Below are positions 15,830 through 22,923 of a stretch of 64,000 nucleotides of DNA, one piece after another. The notes beneath the pieces were generated by a model. The model did not search any database, was not told the DNA's origin, and saw only the letters and a program-made list of their open reading frames with translations. Source of the stretch: CAXMST01 sp963712765 (GTDB lineage Bacteria; Actinomycetota; Thermoleophilia; Solirubrobacterales; 70-9); NCBI GenBank assembly GCA_963712765.1, contig CAVQIX010000007.1:1-64000 (forward strand), read 5' to 3'. The stretch's first letter is position 1. The number at the start of each line of letters is the position of its first letter. Made by a program: the position numbers and the translations under genes.

Positions 15830-16860
15830 GCCTGCCCTCCCACCTGCATCGACCGGCCCTCTCGGCAGCCGGTGGCCCTGAACGTGCGACTCTCGCCGGA
15901 GTCGGTGACGATCAATCCGCCATGCTCGCCGAGGATCGGGCCGGCACCGAGCGGGCCCGCAAGTAGCGCCGCCTTGGCGCGGGCCTCGGCCTCCACGGCC
16001 GTCGGGGCGATCGCAGTTGCGGAGATGACGCCGGTCCAGGCCGGACGGCCCGTGGCCGGATCGAGGATGTGGTGGGAGAAGCCGTCACCCCGACGCCAGA
16101 TGCGTCCGTCGATCCCGGAGGTCGCAACCGCTCCCGTTGCGAGCCTGATTCGGCGATGGTGGGAGCCGTCGAGCGGGTGAGCGACCCGGACCCGGTAGGG
16201 GTCGAGGAGCGCGAGTGGACCGCCGACGCGGATGTCGCCGCCGCAGTCGATCAGGAAGCGCTGGTGGCCGGCGAGCATCTCGGAGGCCATGTCGGCGGCG
16301 AGTCCCTTGCCGATCCCGCCGCTGTCGAAGCCCAGGCCGCGCTCCTTCAGCACCCGCCCGTTCTCGCTGTCGACGCGGAACCCACGCCACCGCTGCCGCG
16401 GGTCGGGACCCGCCGGCCGACGATCCGGAGCGACGGTCAAAGCCTCGGCGAGCAGCGGCGCCTGCGTCCGGGGGCGGGAATCACGGTACCCGCAGCCCTC
16501 GATCCGCTCGAGCATGGCGGGATCGACCACACCACCGGTGAGCTCGGCGGCCTCCAGGCCGGAAGCGATCAAGCGGATCAGCAGCGGGGAGGCCGGGTGC
16601 CACCCGTGCCCCGCGGCGTTGAGGCGGCTCAACTCGCTCTGGGGGCGGAAGCGTGAGAGCCTCCGATCGAAATCCTCGATCCAGGCGCGGATATCGGCGG
16701 CGGCCTCCGGCGCGCTCTTCATGCCGGCGCGCGCCGGTGGCCCGATCAAGAGCCTGATCGAGGTTCCCATCGCCTCGAAACGGAGGTCGGTCTCGGACTC
16801 GATCGGAATCCCGAGCAGGTCGATCGTCCGGTCCTCACCTGCTGTGGCGACGCCGCTCAC
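15826..16860 (-). CDS. FAD:protein FMN transferase (ApbE-like)
   Basis: A 344-residue flavin transferase that would move FMN from FAD onto Thr or Ser of a target protein outside the membrane. ApbE features are RFEAMGTSIRLLI, FDRRLSRFRPQSELSRLNA, the conserved LGFDSGGIGKGLAADMASE, and HHILDPATGRP with downstream TAVEAEARAKAALLAG. No signal peptide or lipobox is visible from GTG 16860, so localisation is unclear. GTG 16860 overlaps the previous stop as GTGA, which decides the start; a longer frame exists but overlaps the upstream gene. No classical FMN-binding-domain substrate is encoded beside it. Confidence 0.88.
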   Translation of the reverse strand: MSGVATAGEDRTIDLLGIPIESETDLRFEAMGTSIRLLIGPPARAGMKSAPEAAADIRAWIEDFDRRLSRFRPQSELSRLNAAGHGWHPASPLLIRLIASGLEAAELTGGVVDPAMLERIEGCGYRDSRPRTQAPLLAEALTVAPDRRPAGPDPRQRWRGFRVDSENGRVLKERGLGFDSGGIGKGLAADMASEMLAGHQRFLIDCGGDIRVGGPLALLDPYRVRVAHPLDGSHHRRIRLATGAVATSGIDGRIWRRGDGFSHHILDPATGRPAWTGVISATAIAPTAVEAEARAKAALLAGPLGAGPILGEHGGLIVTDSGESRTFRATGCREGRSMQVGGQA

Positions 16861-17354
16861 GAGCTCTGAGAGACCGGGGGCGCCGGGGCCGGCGCCGGGG
16901 CCGGAGCCGGAGCCGGAGCCGGGGCTGACGGCGAAGGCGCGGGCGCAACGGGCGCTGGGGCCGATGACGTCGGTGCAACGGCCGGTGACGCGGCGAGCGC
17001 AGCGGACGTCGAGCCGGCGGCCGGGGCCTGCCCGGCCGGAGCCGGATGGTGGACGACGCGAAGCTTGACGACCCTGCGATGAACCACGGGCCGTGCCCGT
17101 TTCGATTCGCCGGCGGCGGCCGCCTGCGGCTGGCCGGCGCCCAGGACCGGATCCTGACCGTTGCTCATCCGCCACGCGAGCAGCGCGAGCACGATCAGGA
17201 AGGCCGCGACCGCGGAGATGCCGACGCCGAAGCCCTTCGGCCGGCGCCGCGGAGCGGATCGGCCGGATCGGGCCCGGCCCGGCGAGGCCACCGGCGCCAC
17301 CTCTGAGGTGGCGCCGGTGGCGCCGGATCGGCTCGACGGCTCAGTCGTCGCCAT
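16857..17354 (-). CDS. Single-pass membrane protein with Pro/Ala-rich outer domain
   Basis: A 165-residue protein with four parts. Residues 1-35 are a polar cytosolic stretch rich in Ser, Arg and Pro. Residues about 37-58 form a membrane helix (GISAVAAFLIVLALLAW). A basic segment with VVHRRVVKLRVVHH follows, and the tail ends in Ala-Pro repeats. The N-terminus contains SGATGATS, which resembles ApbE flavinylation sites, but charge rules put it on the inner side. The DNA here is a perfect 35-base hairpin. The ATG overlaps the upstream gene by 14 bases and the stop overlaps apbE. Function is unknown; context suggests part of the redox complex. Confidence 0.65.
   Translation of the reverse strand: MATTEPSSRSGATGATSEVAPVASPGRARSGRSAPRRRPKGFGVGISAVAAFLIVLALLAWRMSNGQDPVLGAGQPQAAAAGESKRARPVVHRRVVKLRVVHHPAPAGQAPAAGSTSAALAASPAVAPTSSAPAPVAPAPSPSAPAPAPAPAPAPAPAPPVSQSS
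17287..17321. repeat. Perfect 17-bp inverted repeat inside a gene
   Basis: The 17-base arms GCCACCGGCGCCACCTC and GAGGTGGCGCCGGTGGC are exact complements with a single T between them. The repeat lies near the 5' end of the single-pass membrane protein gene (codons about 12-23). In mRNA it would form a very stable stem and could affect translation or transcript end-points. Confidence 0.85.
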
Positions 17355-17814
17355 GGTCCTCGCCGTCTTCGTCCTCGTGCTCGTCATGGTCCTCGTGCTC
17401 GTAGGAGTCATCGTCCTCGTAGGAGTCATCGTCCTCGTAGGAGCCGGGGCTGGTGCTCTGACCGTCGTCGTCGGCGGATGAGCCGGAATCCGACTCTCCC
17501 GAACCGGAATTCGAGCCGGCTGGCACGGACGCCTGCTGCGCGGGAGCCGAGCTGACCACCGGCACCGCGGTCGCTGATCCCCCGGATGCACCCCGCGGCG
17601 CGGGCGCCGCTGAGCCTCCCGATCGGGACTGGACGTGCTTGACGCGATGCACAGTCTCGCGCTTGATTCGCGGCTTGAGCGTGGTCTCGGCGGCTGCCTC
17701 GCCGGCGGTCGCCGGCTCGGTTGAGCCAGGCTGCCCGGCCAGCGCGAGGGCCGCCACCCCACCCAGCGACGCCAGCGACGCCAGCGCGATGATCTTGCCC
17801 TTGTTCGCTTGCAT
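17341..17814 (-). CDS. Exported protein with long Asp/Glu/His-rich C-terminal tail
   Basis: A 157-residue protein. The signal sequence (KGKIIALASLASLGGVAALALA) is followed by a basic segment (RIKRETVHRVKHVQ) and a Ser/Ala/Gly/Pro linker. The tail repeats SYEDDD units and then EHEDHDEHEDEDGEDHGDD. Such tails bind divalent metals or act as flexible polyanions. The 18-base DNA repeat behind the SYEDDD units is visible at 17,401-17,447. GAGGAGGG lies just before ATG 17814. It is the first gene of the four-gene redox operon and resembles the last gene of the divergent operon (20,094-20,495) in plan. Confidence 0.75.
   Translation of the reverse strand: MQANKGKIIALASLASLGGVAALALAGQPGSTEPATAGEAAAETTLKPRIKRETVHRVKHVQSRSGGSAAPAPRGASGGSATAVPVVSSAPAQQASVPAGSNSGSGESDSGSSADDDGQSTSPGSYEDDDSYEDDDSYEHEDHDEHEDEDGEDHGDD
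17401..17447. repeat. Short tandem repeat encoding SYEDDD units
   Basis: The 18-base unit GTAGGAGTCATCGTCCTC is repeated just over two and a half times head to tail. It codes on the minus strand for the acidic SYEDDD repeats of the exported protein. It is in frame, so copy-number change would alter tail length without breaking the gene. Confidence 0.7.
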
Positions 17815-17956
17815 TCTTTCCCTCCTCGTCGATTTCAGTTCTCGACACGGAGTCTGGGACGCGGGCGGTAATGCGACCGCCAGAGCCGGGTAAAGAGTTG
17901 GCAAAGCTTTCTCCTCAGCGGGCGAAATCGACCCTGGCGCGGACTACCCTGACCTC
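17815..17956. promoter_or_regulatory. Divergent promoter region of the redox locus
   Basis: These 142 bases separate the acidic-tail operon (minus) from the two-component operon (plus). TACCCT at 17,945-17,950 stands six bases before GTG 17957 and fits the leaderless -10 pattern of this window. The minus-strand gene instead has a clear GAGGAGGG ribosome site. A direct target site for the response regulator may lie here; I see no certain repeat. Confidence 0.5.
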
Positions 17957-18688
17957 GTGGCAGCGAGCCAGCCCGAGCCGAGCGGACCGCGGATCCTCTT
18001 CGTCGAAGATGAGGAGGGCATCTCCGAGCCGTTCAGCAACGCCCTGCGGAGAGCGGGCTTCGAGCCGGTGGTGGTCAGGACCGTCGCCGCGGCTCAGGCC
18101 GAGCTCGCCGACCGCACCCCCGATCTCGTCCTGCTCGACCTCGCCCTCCCCGATGGGGACGGGCGCGACGTCGCCCGCGCGATCCGGGACCGCGACGAGA
18201 CCCCGATCATCATGCTCACGGCTCGCGGCACGGAGGCCGACCGCGTGATCGGCCTCGAGATCGGCGCCGATGACTACGTCGTGAAGCCGTTCTCCTCGGC
18301 GGAGGTGATCGCCCGGATCCGGGCGGTACTACGACGCAGCGGCGGCGAGGGGAGCGCGCCCGACCTCGAGTCCCGCCTCGAGGTCGGGCCGGTGGCGGTA
18401 GATCAGCCGGCGCGACGGGCGACGCTCGAAGGGATGCCCCTCGACCTGACCCGGAAGGAGTACGACCTGCTGGCGCTGCTCGTCCGCAACGCCGGCGCCG
18501 TCGTTCCCCGCGAACGGATCATGGCGGAGGTCTGGGATCCGAACTGGTGGGGTCCGACCAAGACCCTGGACGTCCACGTCAGCGCTCTGCGTCGCAAGCT
18601 GGGCGACGATCCCGCCGACTCGCGCCTCCTGCACACGGTTCGCGGCGTCGGGCTTCGCTTCTCGAGCGCCGAGGAGCTGATCGGATGA
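17957..18688 (+). CDS. Two-component response regulator, OmpR/PhoB family
   Basis: A 243-residue regulator. The receiver domain (about 11-125) has the acidic pair E17-D18, phospho-acceptor D61 in VLLDLALP, the switch Thr in IIMLTARG and the Lys in DDYVVKPF. The winged-helix DNA-binding domain (about 140-240) has LTRKEYDLLALLVRNAG and VHVSALRRKLGDD. It is translationally coupled to the kinase that follows (ATGA overlap). Being divergent from the ApbE/ferric-reductase operon, it is the obvious candidate to control that operon. The stimulus is unknown. GTG 17957 is decided by the -10 hexamer six bases before it. Confidence 0.93.
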   Translation: MAASQPEPSGPRILFVEDEEGISEPFSNALRRAGFEPVVVRTVAAAQAELADRTPDLVLLDLALPDGDGRDVARAIRDRDETPIIMLTARGTEADRVIGLEIGADDYVVKPFSSAEVIARIRAVLRRSGGEGSAPDLESRLEVGPVAVDQPARRATLEGMPLDLTRKEYDLLALLVRNAGAVVPRERIMAEVWDPNWWGPTKTLDVHVSALRRKLGDDPADSRLLHTVRGVGLRFSSAEELIG

Positions 18689-20097
18689 GCCTACGATCCC
18701 GCCTGCTGCTGGCGATCGGCTACGTGCTCCTGGTCGCGATCGTCGCCTTCGAGGTCCCGCTGGCGATCAACACGGCGAACCGGATCGACTCGGAGGTCCG
18801 CGCCCAGGCCTCCGCTCAGGCGGATCTGCTCGCGGTCGCGGCCGTCGAGGAGATCAACGAGCCTCCCCGATCCCTCGACCGCCTCGTCGACACGGTCGCA
18901 GCGACGGTCCGGGGGCGGGTGATCGTCGTCGATCAGCGCGGGCGGATCGCCTCCGACAGCGCCAGCAATCGGCGCGGAGCCGACTTCTCGAACCGCCCGG
19001 AGATCGAACAGGCTCTGGGCGGCGATCGCTTCCAGCAGGACCGCCGGAGCGACGACCTGGGACTGGACCTGATCGCGACCTCGGCACCGATGGTCCTTGG
19101 CGGGGAGGTCGTGGGAGCGGTGCGGATCACGCAGAGCGCCGACAGCGAGCAGCGGGCCCTGCTCGACTCGATCGGCGGGCTGGTCGTGATCGGTCTGATC
19201 GTTCTCGGCATCGGACTGATCGCGGCCATCGTCGTCGCCGGCCAGCTCAGCGGCCCGTTGCGAAGGATGACGCAGTCGGCCGAGCGGATCGCGGCCGGAG
19301 ATCTCGACGAGCGGGTGGTTCCGAGCGGGAGCAGCGAGCAGATCACGCTCGCGCGATCCTTCAACGAGATGACCGCTCGCCTGGCTGACGCGCTGCGGCG
19401 CCAGCGCGAGTTCGTCGCCGACGCCTCCCACCAGTTGCGCACGCCGATCACGGGCCTGAGATTGCGACTGGAGGAGGCGCGGGACATGCTCGGCTCGGGC
19501 GAGCGCGACGCGAACGCTCGAGCGGAAACGGAGATCGAGGCGGCGACCGGCGAGGTGGACCGGCTCTCGGGAGTCGTCGCCGAGATGCTGACCCTGAGCC
19601 AGATCGGAGAGAGCCCCGGGTCTCCGATCCGGGTCGACCTCTCACGCCTCGCTGCTGACGCCGCCGATCGCTGGCAACCGGAGGCCCAGCAACGGGGCAT
19701 CGAGCTGACGAGCACCACGCTTGCGCCCGGCACCGCTCTCTGCCCTCTCGCCGACGTCGAGCGCGCGCTCGACGCGTTGATCGAGAACGCGATCCGGTAC
19801 TCGCCGGCGGGATCCCACGTCGAGATCCGGGTCGCGCCGCGCGAGATAGGCGTGATCGACGACGGTCCCGGCATACCACCTGAGGAGCTCGAGATGGTCT
19901 TCGAACGTTTCCATCGCGGCCGCAGCGGCCGGGCTGGTCCTCGCGGCACCGGCCTCGGCCTGGCGATCGCCCGCGGCCTGGCCCGCTCATGGGGCGGGGA
20001 GGTCGTGCTGGAGACAGGAGTGGCGGGTGGCACGAAGGCGAGCCTGACCTTCGGCCCGGTCCGGAGCTCCGTCGGCGAGGCTCTGGTCGGACGATGA
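18685..20097 (+). CDS. Sensor histidine kinase
   Basis: A 470-residue membrane kinase. Helix 1 (about 7-28) and helix 2 (about 160-190) bracket an extracytoplasmic sensor of roughly 130 residues with a PAS/Cache-like look (VRGRVIVVDQRGRIASDS). A HAMP segment (GPLRRMTQSAERIAAGDL) leads to the H-box VADASHQLRTPITGL. The ATPase domain has NAIRYSPAG, DDGPGIP and RGTGLGLAIARGLA. It should phosphorylate the upstream regulator. ATG 18685 overlaps that gene's stop, and its own stop overlaps the next start, so all three genes are coupled. Confidence 0.93.
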   Translation: MSLRSRLLLAIGYVLLVAIVAFEVPLAINTANRIDSEVRAQASAQADLLAVAAVEEINEPPRSLDRLVDTVAATVRGRVIVVDQRGRIASDSASNRRGADFSNRPEIEQALGGDRFQQDRRSDDLGLDLIATSAPMVLGGEVVGAVRITQSADSEQRALLDSIGGLVVIGLIVLGIGLIAAIVVAGQLSGPLRRMTQSAERIAAGDLDERVVPSGSSEQITLARSFNEMTARLADALRRQREFVADASHQLRTPITGLRLRLEEARDMLGSGERDANARAETEIEAATGEVDRLSGVVAEMLTLSQIGESPGSPIRVDLSRLAADAADRWQPEAQQRGIELTSTTLAPGTALCPLADVERALDALIENAIRYSPAGSHVEIRVAPREIGVIDDGPGIPPEELEMVFERFHRGRSGRAGPRGTGLGLAIARGLARSWGGEVVLETGVAGGTKASLTFGPVRSSVGEALVGR

Positions 20098-20495
20098 ACA
20101 GCAACTCCCATCCGCGGCTGAGGGCGGTCTCGCTCGCCGTCGCCGGCCTCCTGCTCGCCGGCGGTCTGGGCGCGGCCACGGCTCAACTCACCTCTCAGCA
20201 GGTCGGCCTCTCCGGCGAGCCGGCCTCGATCGGCTCCGAGCTGATCGCCGATCCCCAGCCCCGAGACCGGTCCGGGCCCTCCCGAGCGGAGCGGCGAAGG
20301 AAGGCCGCGGCCCGCGCCCGCCGAGCGAAGCAGCGTGCGGAGGCTGCCGCCGCGCCGGAGCCGGCGCCACCGGCCTCCGAGCCGGCCGAGGCCCCGGCGG
20401 CCTCGGCCCCCGCGGCGCCGGCTGCGCCCGCCCCGCCGACGGGGCAAGAGGAAGAGGGAGAGGAATCCGGCGAGGGACCCGAGGACGACGACTGA
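20094..20495 (+). CDS. Exported Ala/Pro-rich protein with acidic tail
   Basis: A 133-residue protein with a signal sequence (LRAVSLAVAGLLLAGGLGAATA), a short polar part (LTSQQVGLSGEPASIGSELI), a strongly basic helix (SRAERRRKAAARARRAKQRAE), an Ala/Pro-rich stretch and an acidic end (EEEGEESGEGPEDDD). Its plan copies that of the exported protein at 17,341-17,814, at the far end of the divergent operon. It is coupled by ATGA to the kinase, so it may belong to the same sensing or electron-transfer apparatus. No enzymatic motif is seen. The role is unknown. Confidence 0.7.
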   Translation: MNSNSHPRLRAVSLAVAGLLLAGGLGAATAQLTSQQVGLSGEPASIGSELIADPQPRDRSGPSRAERRRKAAARARRAKQRAEAAAAPEPAPPASEPAEAPAASAPAAPAAPAPPTGQEEEGEESGEGPEDDD

Positions 20496-20639
20496 CCGAT
20501 CCCGCTCGACACGGGGACCGGGCCGACCTCGTCGGGCGATTGCGGATGCCTGCGGAGGCCGGAGCCGCTAGCCCCTCAGGTGATCGAGTAGGTGGGCGAG
20601 CTCATCGTTGGCCCAGGTCCACCATTCGAGCGCCGGCGA

Positions 20640-20745
20640 TCAGGCAACGTCAGGCAGTGGGCCCCGCCCGCGGAGGGCCGCCCGGCCCTCCGCCAGGCAC
20701 CTGTTGACCTTCGTCGACCGTTCGGTATTGCCAACGCTCGTCGTC
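20640..20745 (-). pseudogene. Relic of an ECF sigma factor region 4
   Basis: The reverse strand encodes TKVNRCLAEGRAALRG and then a stop. This matches the C-terminal helix (TKVNRCMAEGRAALRD) of the intact sigma gene 650 bases away; 20,681-20,714 and 21,337-21,370 agree at 31 of 34 bases. No further open reading frame supports a full gene. The rest of the 432-base gap (20,496-20,927) shows only the cupin promoter. Confidence 0.6.
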
Positions 20746-20865
20746 GAGATCCCCTAGCGGACATGTGGTCCGCGCCGACTGGCGAGCCCGCCCTGGGTCC
20801 GCCCGTCCCGATCACCTTCCGCGCCTTCGGCAGCGCCTCGGCTGAATGCAAGCGGCCCCGCACGC

Positions 20866-20894
20866 TTGACCAATGCGTGTCGGTGACCGAGAAT
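20866..20894 (+). promoter_or_regulatory. Sigma-70-type promoter of the cupin gene
   Basis: TTGACC (20,866-20,871) and GAGAAT (20,889-20,894) are separated by 17 bases and lie 33 bases before the cupin start, which also has a strong GAGGAGGG ribosome site. Confidence 0.45.
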
Positions 20895-20927
20895 CGTCCC
20901 GCCGATATCCACTGAGGAGGGAAAGAG

Positions 20928-21281
20928 ATGGAGAGCTCACAAGCGGCTTCCTACGCCGTCGACCAAGCCGATGCCGCCTCGGGCTATGAGCCCGACATCG
21001 TCGATGGGACCCAGGTCGGCGAGTATCGCCAGCTGGAGCCCGGCGCCGCCCCGAACGTCCTCGACGCGAGCGTCTGGCGCTCGGATCCGGCCACCTACGA
21101 CTACGAGTTCGCCACCGACGAGGCCTTCCACGTGCTCGAGGGCGCGGTCGCGATCAAGCTCACCGAGACTGGCGACACCGTCGAGCTGAAGGCCGGCGAC
21201 GTCGCCTACTTCCGGGCCGGCACGAAGTCGGTCTGGGAGATCACCGCGCCGTTCAAGAAGTTCGTGGTGATGCCCGCCTAG
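20928..21281 (+). CDS. Cupin domain protein (DUF861/EutQ-like)
   Basis: A 117-residue single-domain cupin. The first cupin motif is seen around DYEFATDEAFHVLEGAVAIKL and the second around LKAGDVAYFRAGTKSVWEI, with FKKFVVM as the last strand. This fits the DUF861 group, which often has few metal ligands and acts on small polar compounds or as a binding protein. No partner enzyme is adjacent. GAGGAGGGAAAGAG immediately before ATG 20928 is a strong ribosome site. The substrate is unknown. Confidence 0.85.
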   Translation: MESSQAASYAVDQADAASGYEPDIVDGTQVGEYRQLEPGAAPNVLDASVWRSDPATYDYEFATDEAFHVLEGAVAIKLTETGDTVELKAGDVAYFRAGTKSVWEITAPFKKFVVMPA

Positions 21282-21295
21282 GATCGCGCCCTGCC

Positions 21296-21868
21296 TCAGC
21301 CCGCCTCGGACGCCGCCTCAAGATCACGCAGCGCAGCCCGGCCCTCCGCCATGCACCTGTTCACCTTGGTGTAGGTCCACCCGGTGATCGCCTGGATCTC
21401 GGCGTAGGAGCAGCCGGCGCCCTGCAGCGCCAACGCACGACGCTCCTGAGGCTTCAGGGCCGCGAGGCTCGCCGCGGCATCGGCGAGGCGCTCACGCTGT
21501 TCGAGCTGTGCCTGGGGGCCCGGCGTGGTGGACGGGACCAGCTCGGGATCGCCGGACGGGAGCTCGGCAGGCGCCGGCTTGGGGCCAGCGCTCGAGCCCG
21601 GCCGGCGGCGGGCGACCGCCAGCGCCTCCCTCCTGGTCACCACATGCATCCAGCCGACGAGCCCGTCGGGACGAGCGGGAGGGGCCTTGGTCAGGAGGAT
21701 CTCGACCGCCCGCTGGAAGGCGTCCTCGGAATCCTCGCGGGAGCGTGAGTGGCGGCGGGCCGTGCGCCGGAAGCTGCCCTCGTGCTCGGCGAGGAGCAGC
21801 ATCGCCCTGCGGGTCCGCCAGAGTGCGGCCGCCTCGGCTATCGGTCGTGGTCCGGGGGTCGAGGTCAT
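21296..21868 (-). CDS. ECF-type RNA polymerase sigma factor
   Basis: A 190-residue protein with sigma-70 region 2 at about 25-80 (SRSREDSEDAFQRAVEILL, GWMHVVTRREALAVARR), a variable Pro-rich linker, and region 4 at about 125-180 (LAALKPQERRALALQ, then SYAEIQAITGWTYTKVNRC). It would direct polymerase to a special promoter set. No anti-sigma gene is next to it. A broken copy of the same C-terminus lies at 20,640-20,745. GAGGGG lies shortly before the ATG. It converges on the cupin gene. Confidence 0.87.
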   Translation of the reverse strand: MTSTPGPRPIAEAAALWRTRRAMLLLAEHEGSFRRTARRHSRSREDSEDAFQRAVEILLTKAPPARPDGLVGWMHVVTRREALAVARRRPGSSAGPKPAPAELPSGDPELVPSTTPGPQAQLEQRERLADAAASLAALKPQERRALALQGAGCSYAEIQAITGWTYTKVNRCMAEGRAALRDLEAASEAG

Positions 21869-21962
21869 GTCCCCTCAAACCCCGGCCGTCGTCTTCCTGC
21901 CCCCGGCTGTACGGACGGTGGCAGGCACCCGCCCAGGCAGACATCGGCGCGACCGGCGCCGC

Positions 21963-21968
21963 TAAGGT
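21963..21968 (+). promoter_or_regulatory. -10 hexamer TAAGGT, leaderless-type
   Basis: TAAGGT stands seven bases before ATG 21976, the first gene of the glycan locus. The overlapping AAGGTGG could also act as a ribosome site. Confidence 0.4.
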
Positions 21969-21975
21969 GGCGCCG

Positions 21976-22923
21976 ATGAGCACCTGCGTAGTCACCGGGG
22001 GAGCGGGCTTCCTCGGCTCCCACCTCTGCGATTCCCTGCTCGGCGCCGGCCACAGGGTGATCTGCATCGACAACCTCGACACCGGCTCGCTGCGCAACAT
22101 CGAACACATCACCAGTCCCGATTTCGATTTCGTCCACCAGGACATCACCGAGAAGGTCCAGATCGAGGGCGAGGTCGACTTCATCTACCACATGGCCTCC
22201 CCCGCCAGCCCGATCGACTACGCGCGACTGCCGCTGCACACGCTGAAGGTCGGCTCCTACGGCACCCATCACATGCTCGGAGTCGCCAAGTTCAAGCGGG
22301 CGCGGTTCCTGTTGGCCTCGACCTCGGAGGTCTACGGCGACCCCCAGATCCACCCCCAACCCGAGAGCTACTGGGGCCACGTCAACCCGATCGGACCCCG
22401 CGGCGTCTACGACGAGGCGAAGCGCTACGCGGAGGCGCTGACCATGGCCTATCACCGCCAGCAGGGCGTCGACACGACGATCGTGCGGATCTTCAACACC
22501 TTCGGCGCGAGGATGCGGCCCCACGACGGGCGCGCGATCCCCACCTTCCTGCGCCAGGCGCTGCAGGACAAGCCGCTGACCGTCTTCGGCGACGGCAGCC
22601 AGACCCGCAGCTTCTGCTACGTCGCCGACCTGATCAGCGGTCTCGTCGCCTTGATGGAGTCCGACGTCCACCTGCCGGTCAACATCGGCAACCCGGTCGA
22701 GAACACCCTGCTCGAGTTGGCCGAGGCCGTGATCTCCGCGACCGAGTCGCGCTCGGAGATAGTCCATGAGGCGCTGCCGATCGACGATCCCCAGGTCCGC
22801 CAGCCCGACATCACCCGCGCTCGCGAGCTGCTCGGCTGGGAGCCGGAGGTCGACCTCGGCGAGGGCCTTCGCCGGACGATCGAGGAGGCCGGCGTCGAGC
22901 GGTTGGTCGGGGCCGCGGACTAG
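21976..22923 (+). CDS. UDP-glucuronate decarboxylase-like NAD-dependent epimerase/dehydratase
   Basis: A 315-residue short-chain dehydrogenase of the extended type. NAD binding uses VVTGGAGFLGSHL; the active site has TSEVYGDP and the pair YDEAKRYAE (YxxxK). The HQDITEKVQIEGEVDFIYHMASPASPIDY stretch and NPIGPRGVYDEAKR are typical of UDP-xylose synthases, which turn UDP-glucuronate into UDP-xylose. It opens a plus-strand set with two glycosyltransferases and shares one base with the next gene. It probably supplies a pentose or related sugar for the glycan. Other UDP-sugar epimerases are less likely. Confidence 0.85.
   Translation: MSTCVVTGGAGFLGSHLCDSLLGAGHRVICIDNLDTGSLRNIEHITSPDFDFVHQDITEKVQIEGEVDFIYHMASPASPIDYARLPLHTLKVGSYGTHHMLGVAKFKRARFLLASTSEVYGDPQIHPQPESYWGHVNPIGPRGVYDEAKRYAEALTMAYHRQQGVDTTIVRIFNTFGARMRPHDGRAIPTFLRQALQDKPLTVFGDGSQTRSFCYVADLISGLVALMESDVHLPVNIGNPVENTLLELAEAVISATESRSEIVHEALPIDDPQVRQPDITRARELLGWEPEVDLGEGLRRTIEEAGVERLVGAAD

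Noticed and set aside
15826..17175. Long N-terminal extension of the ApbE gene
   Set aside because: The extra 105 residues overlap the upstream membrane-protein gene in another frame; GTG 16860 is fixed by the GTGA overlap.
17401..17447. Tandem repeat as a CRISPR-like array
   Set aside because: The units are 18 bases, contiguous without spacers, and encode acidic repeats in frame. No cas gene is present.
20576..20863. 95-residue minus-strand frame
   Set aside because: It reads the sigma relic in the wrong frame; only the TKVNRC frame shows homology.
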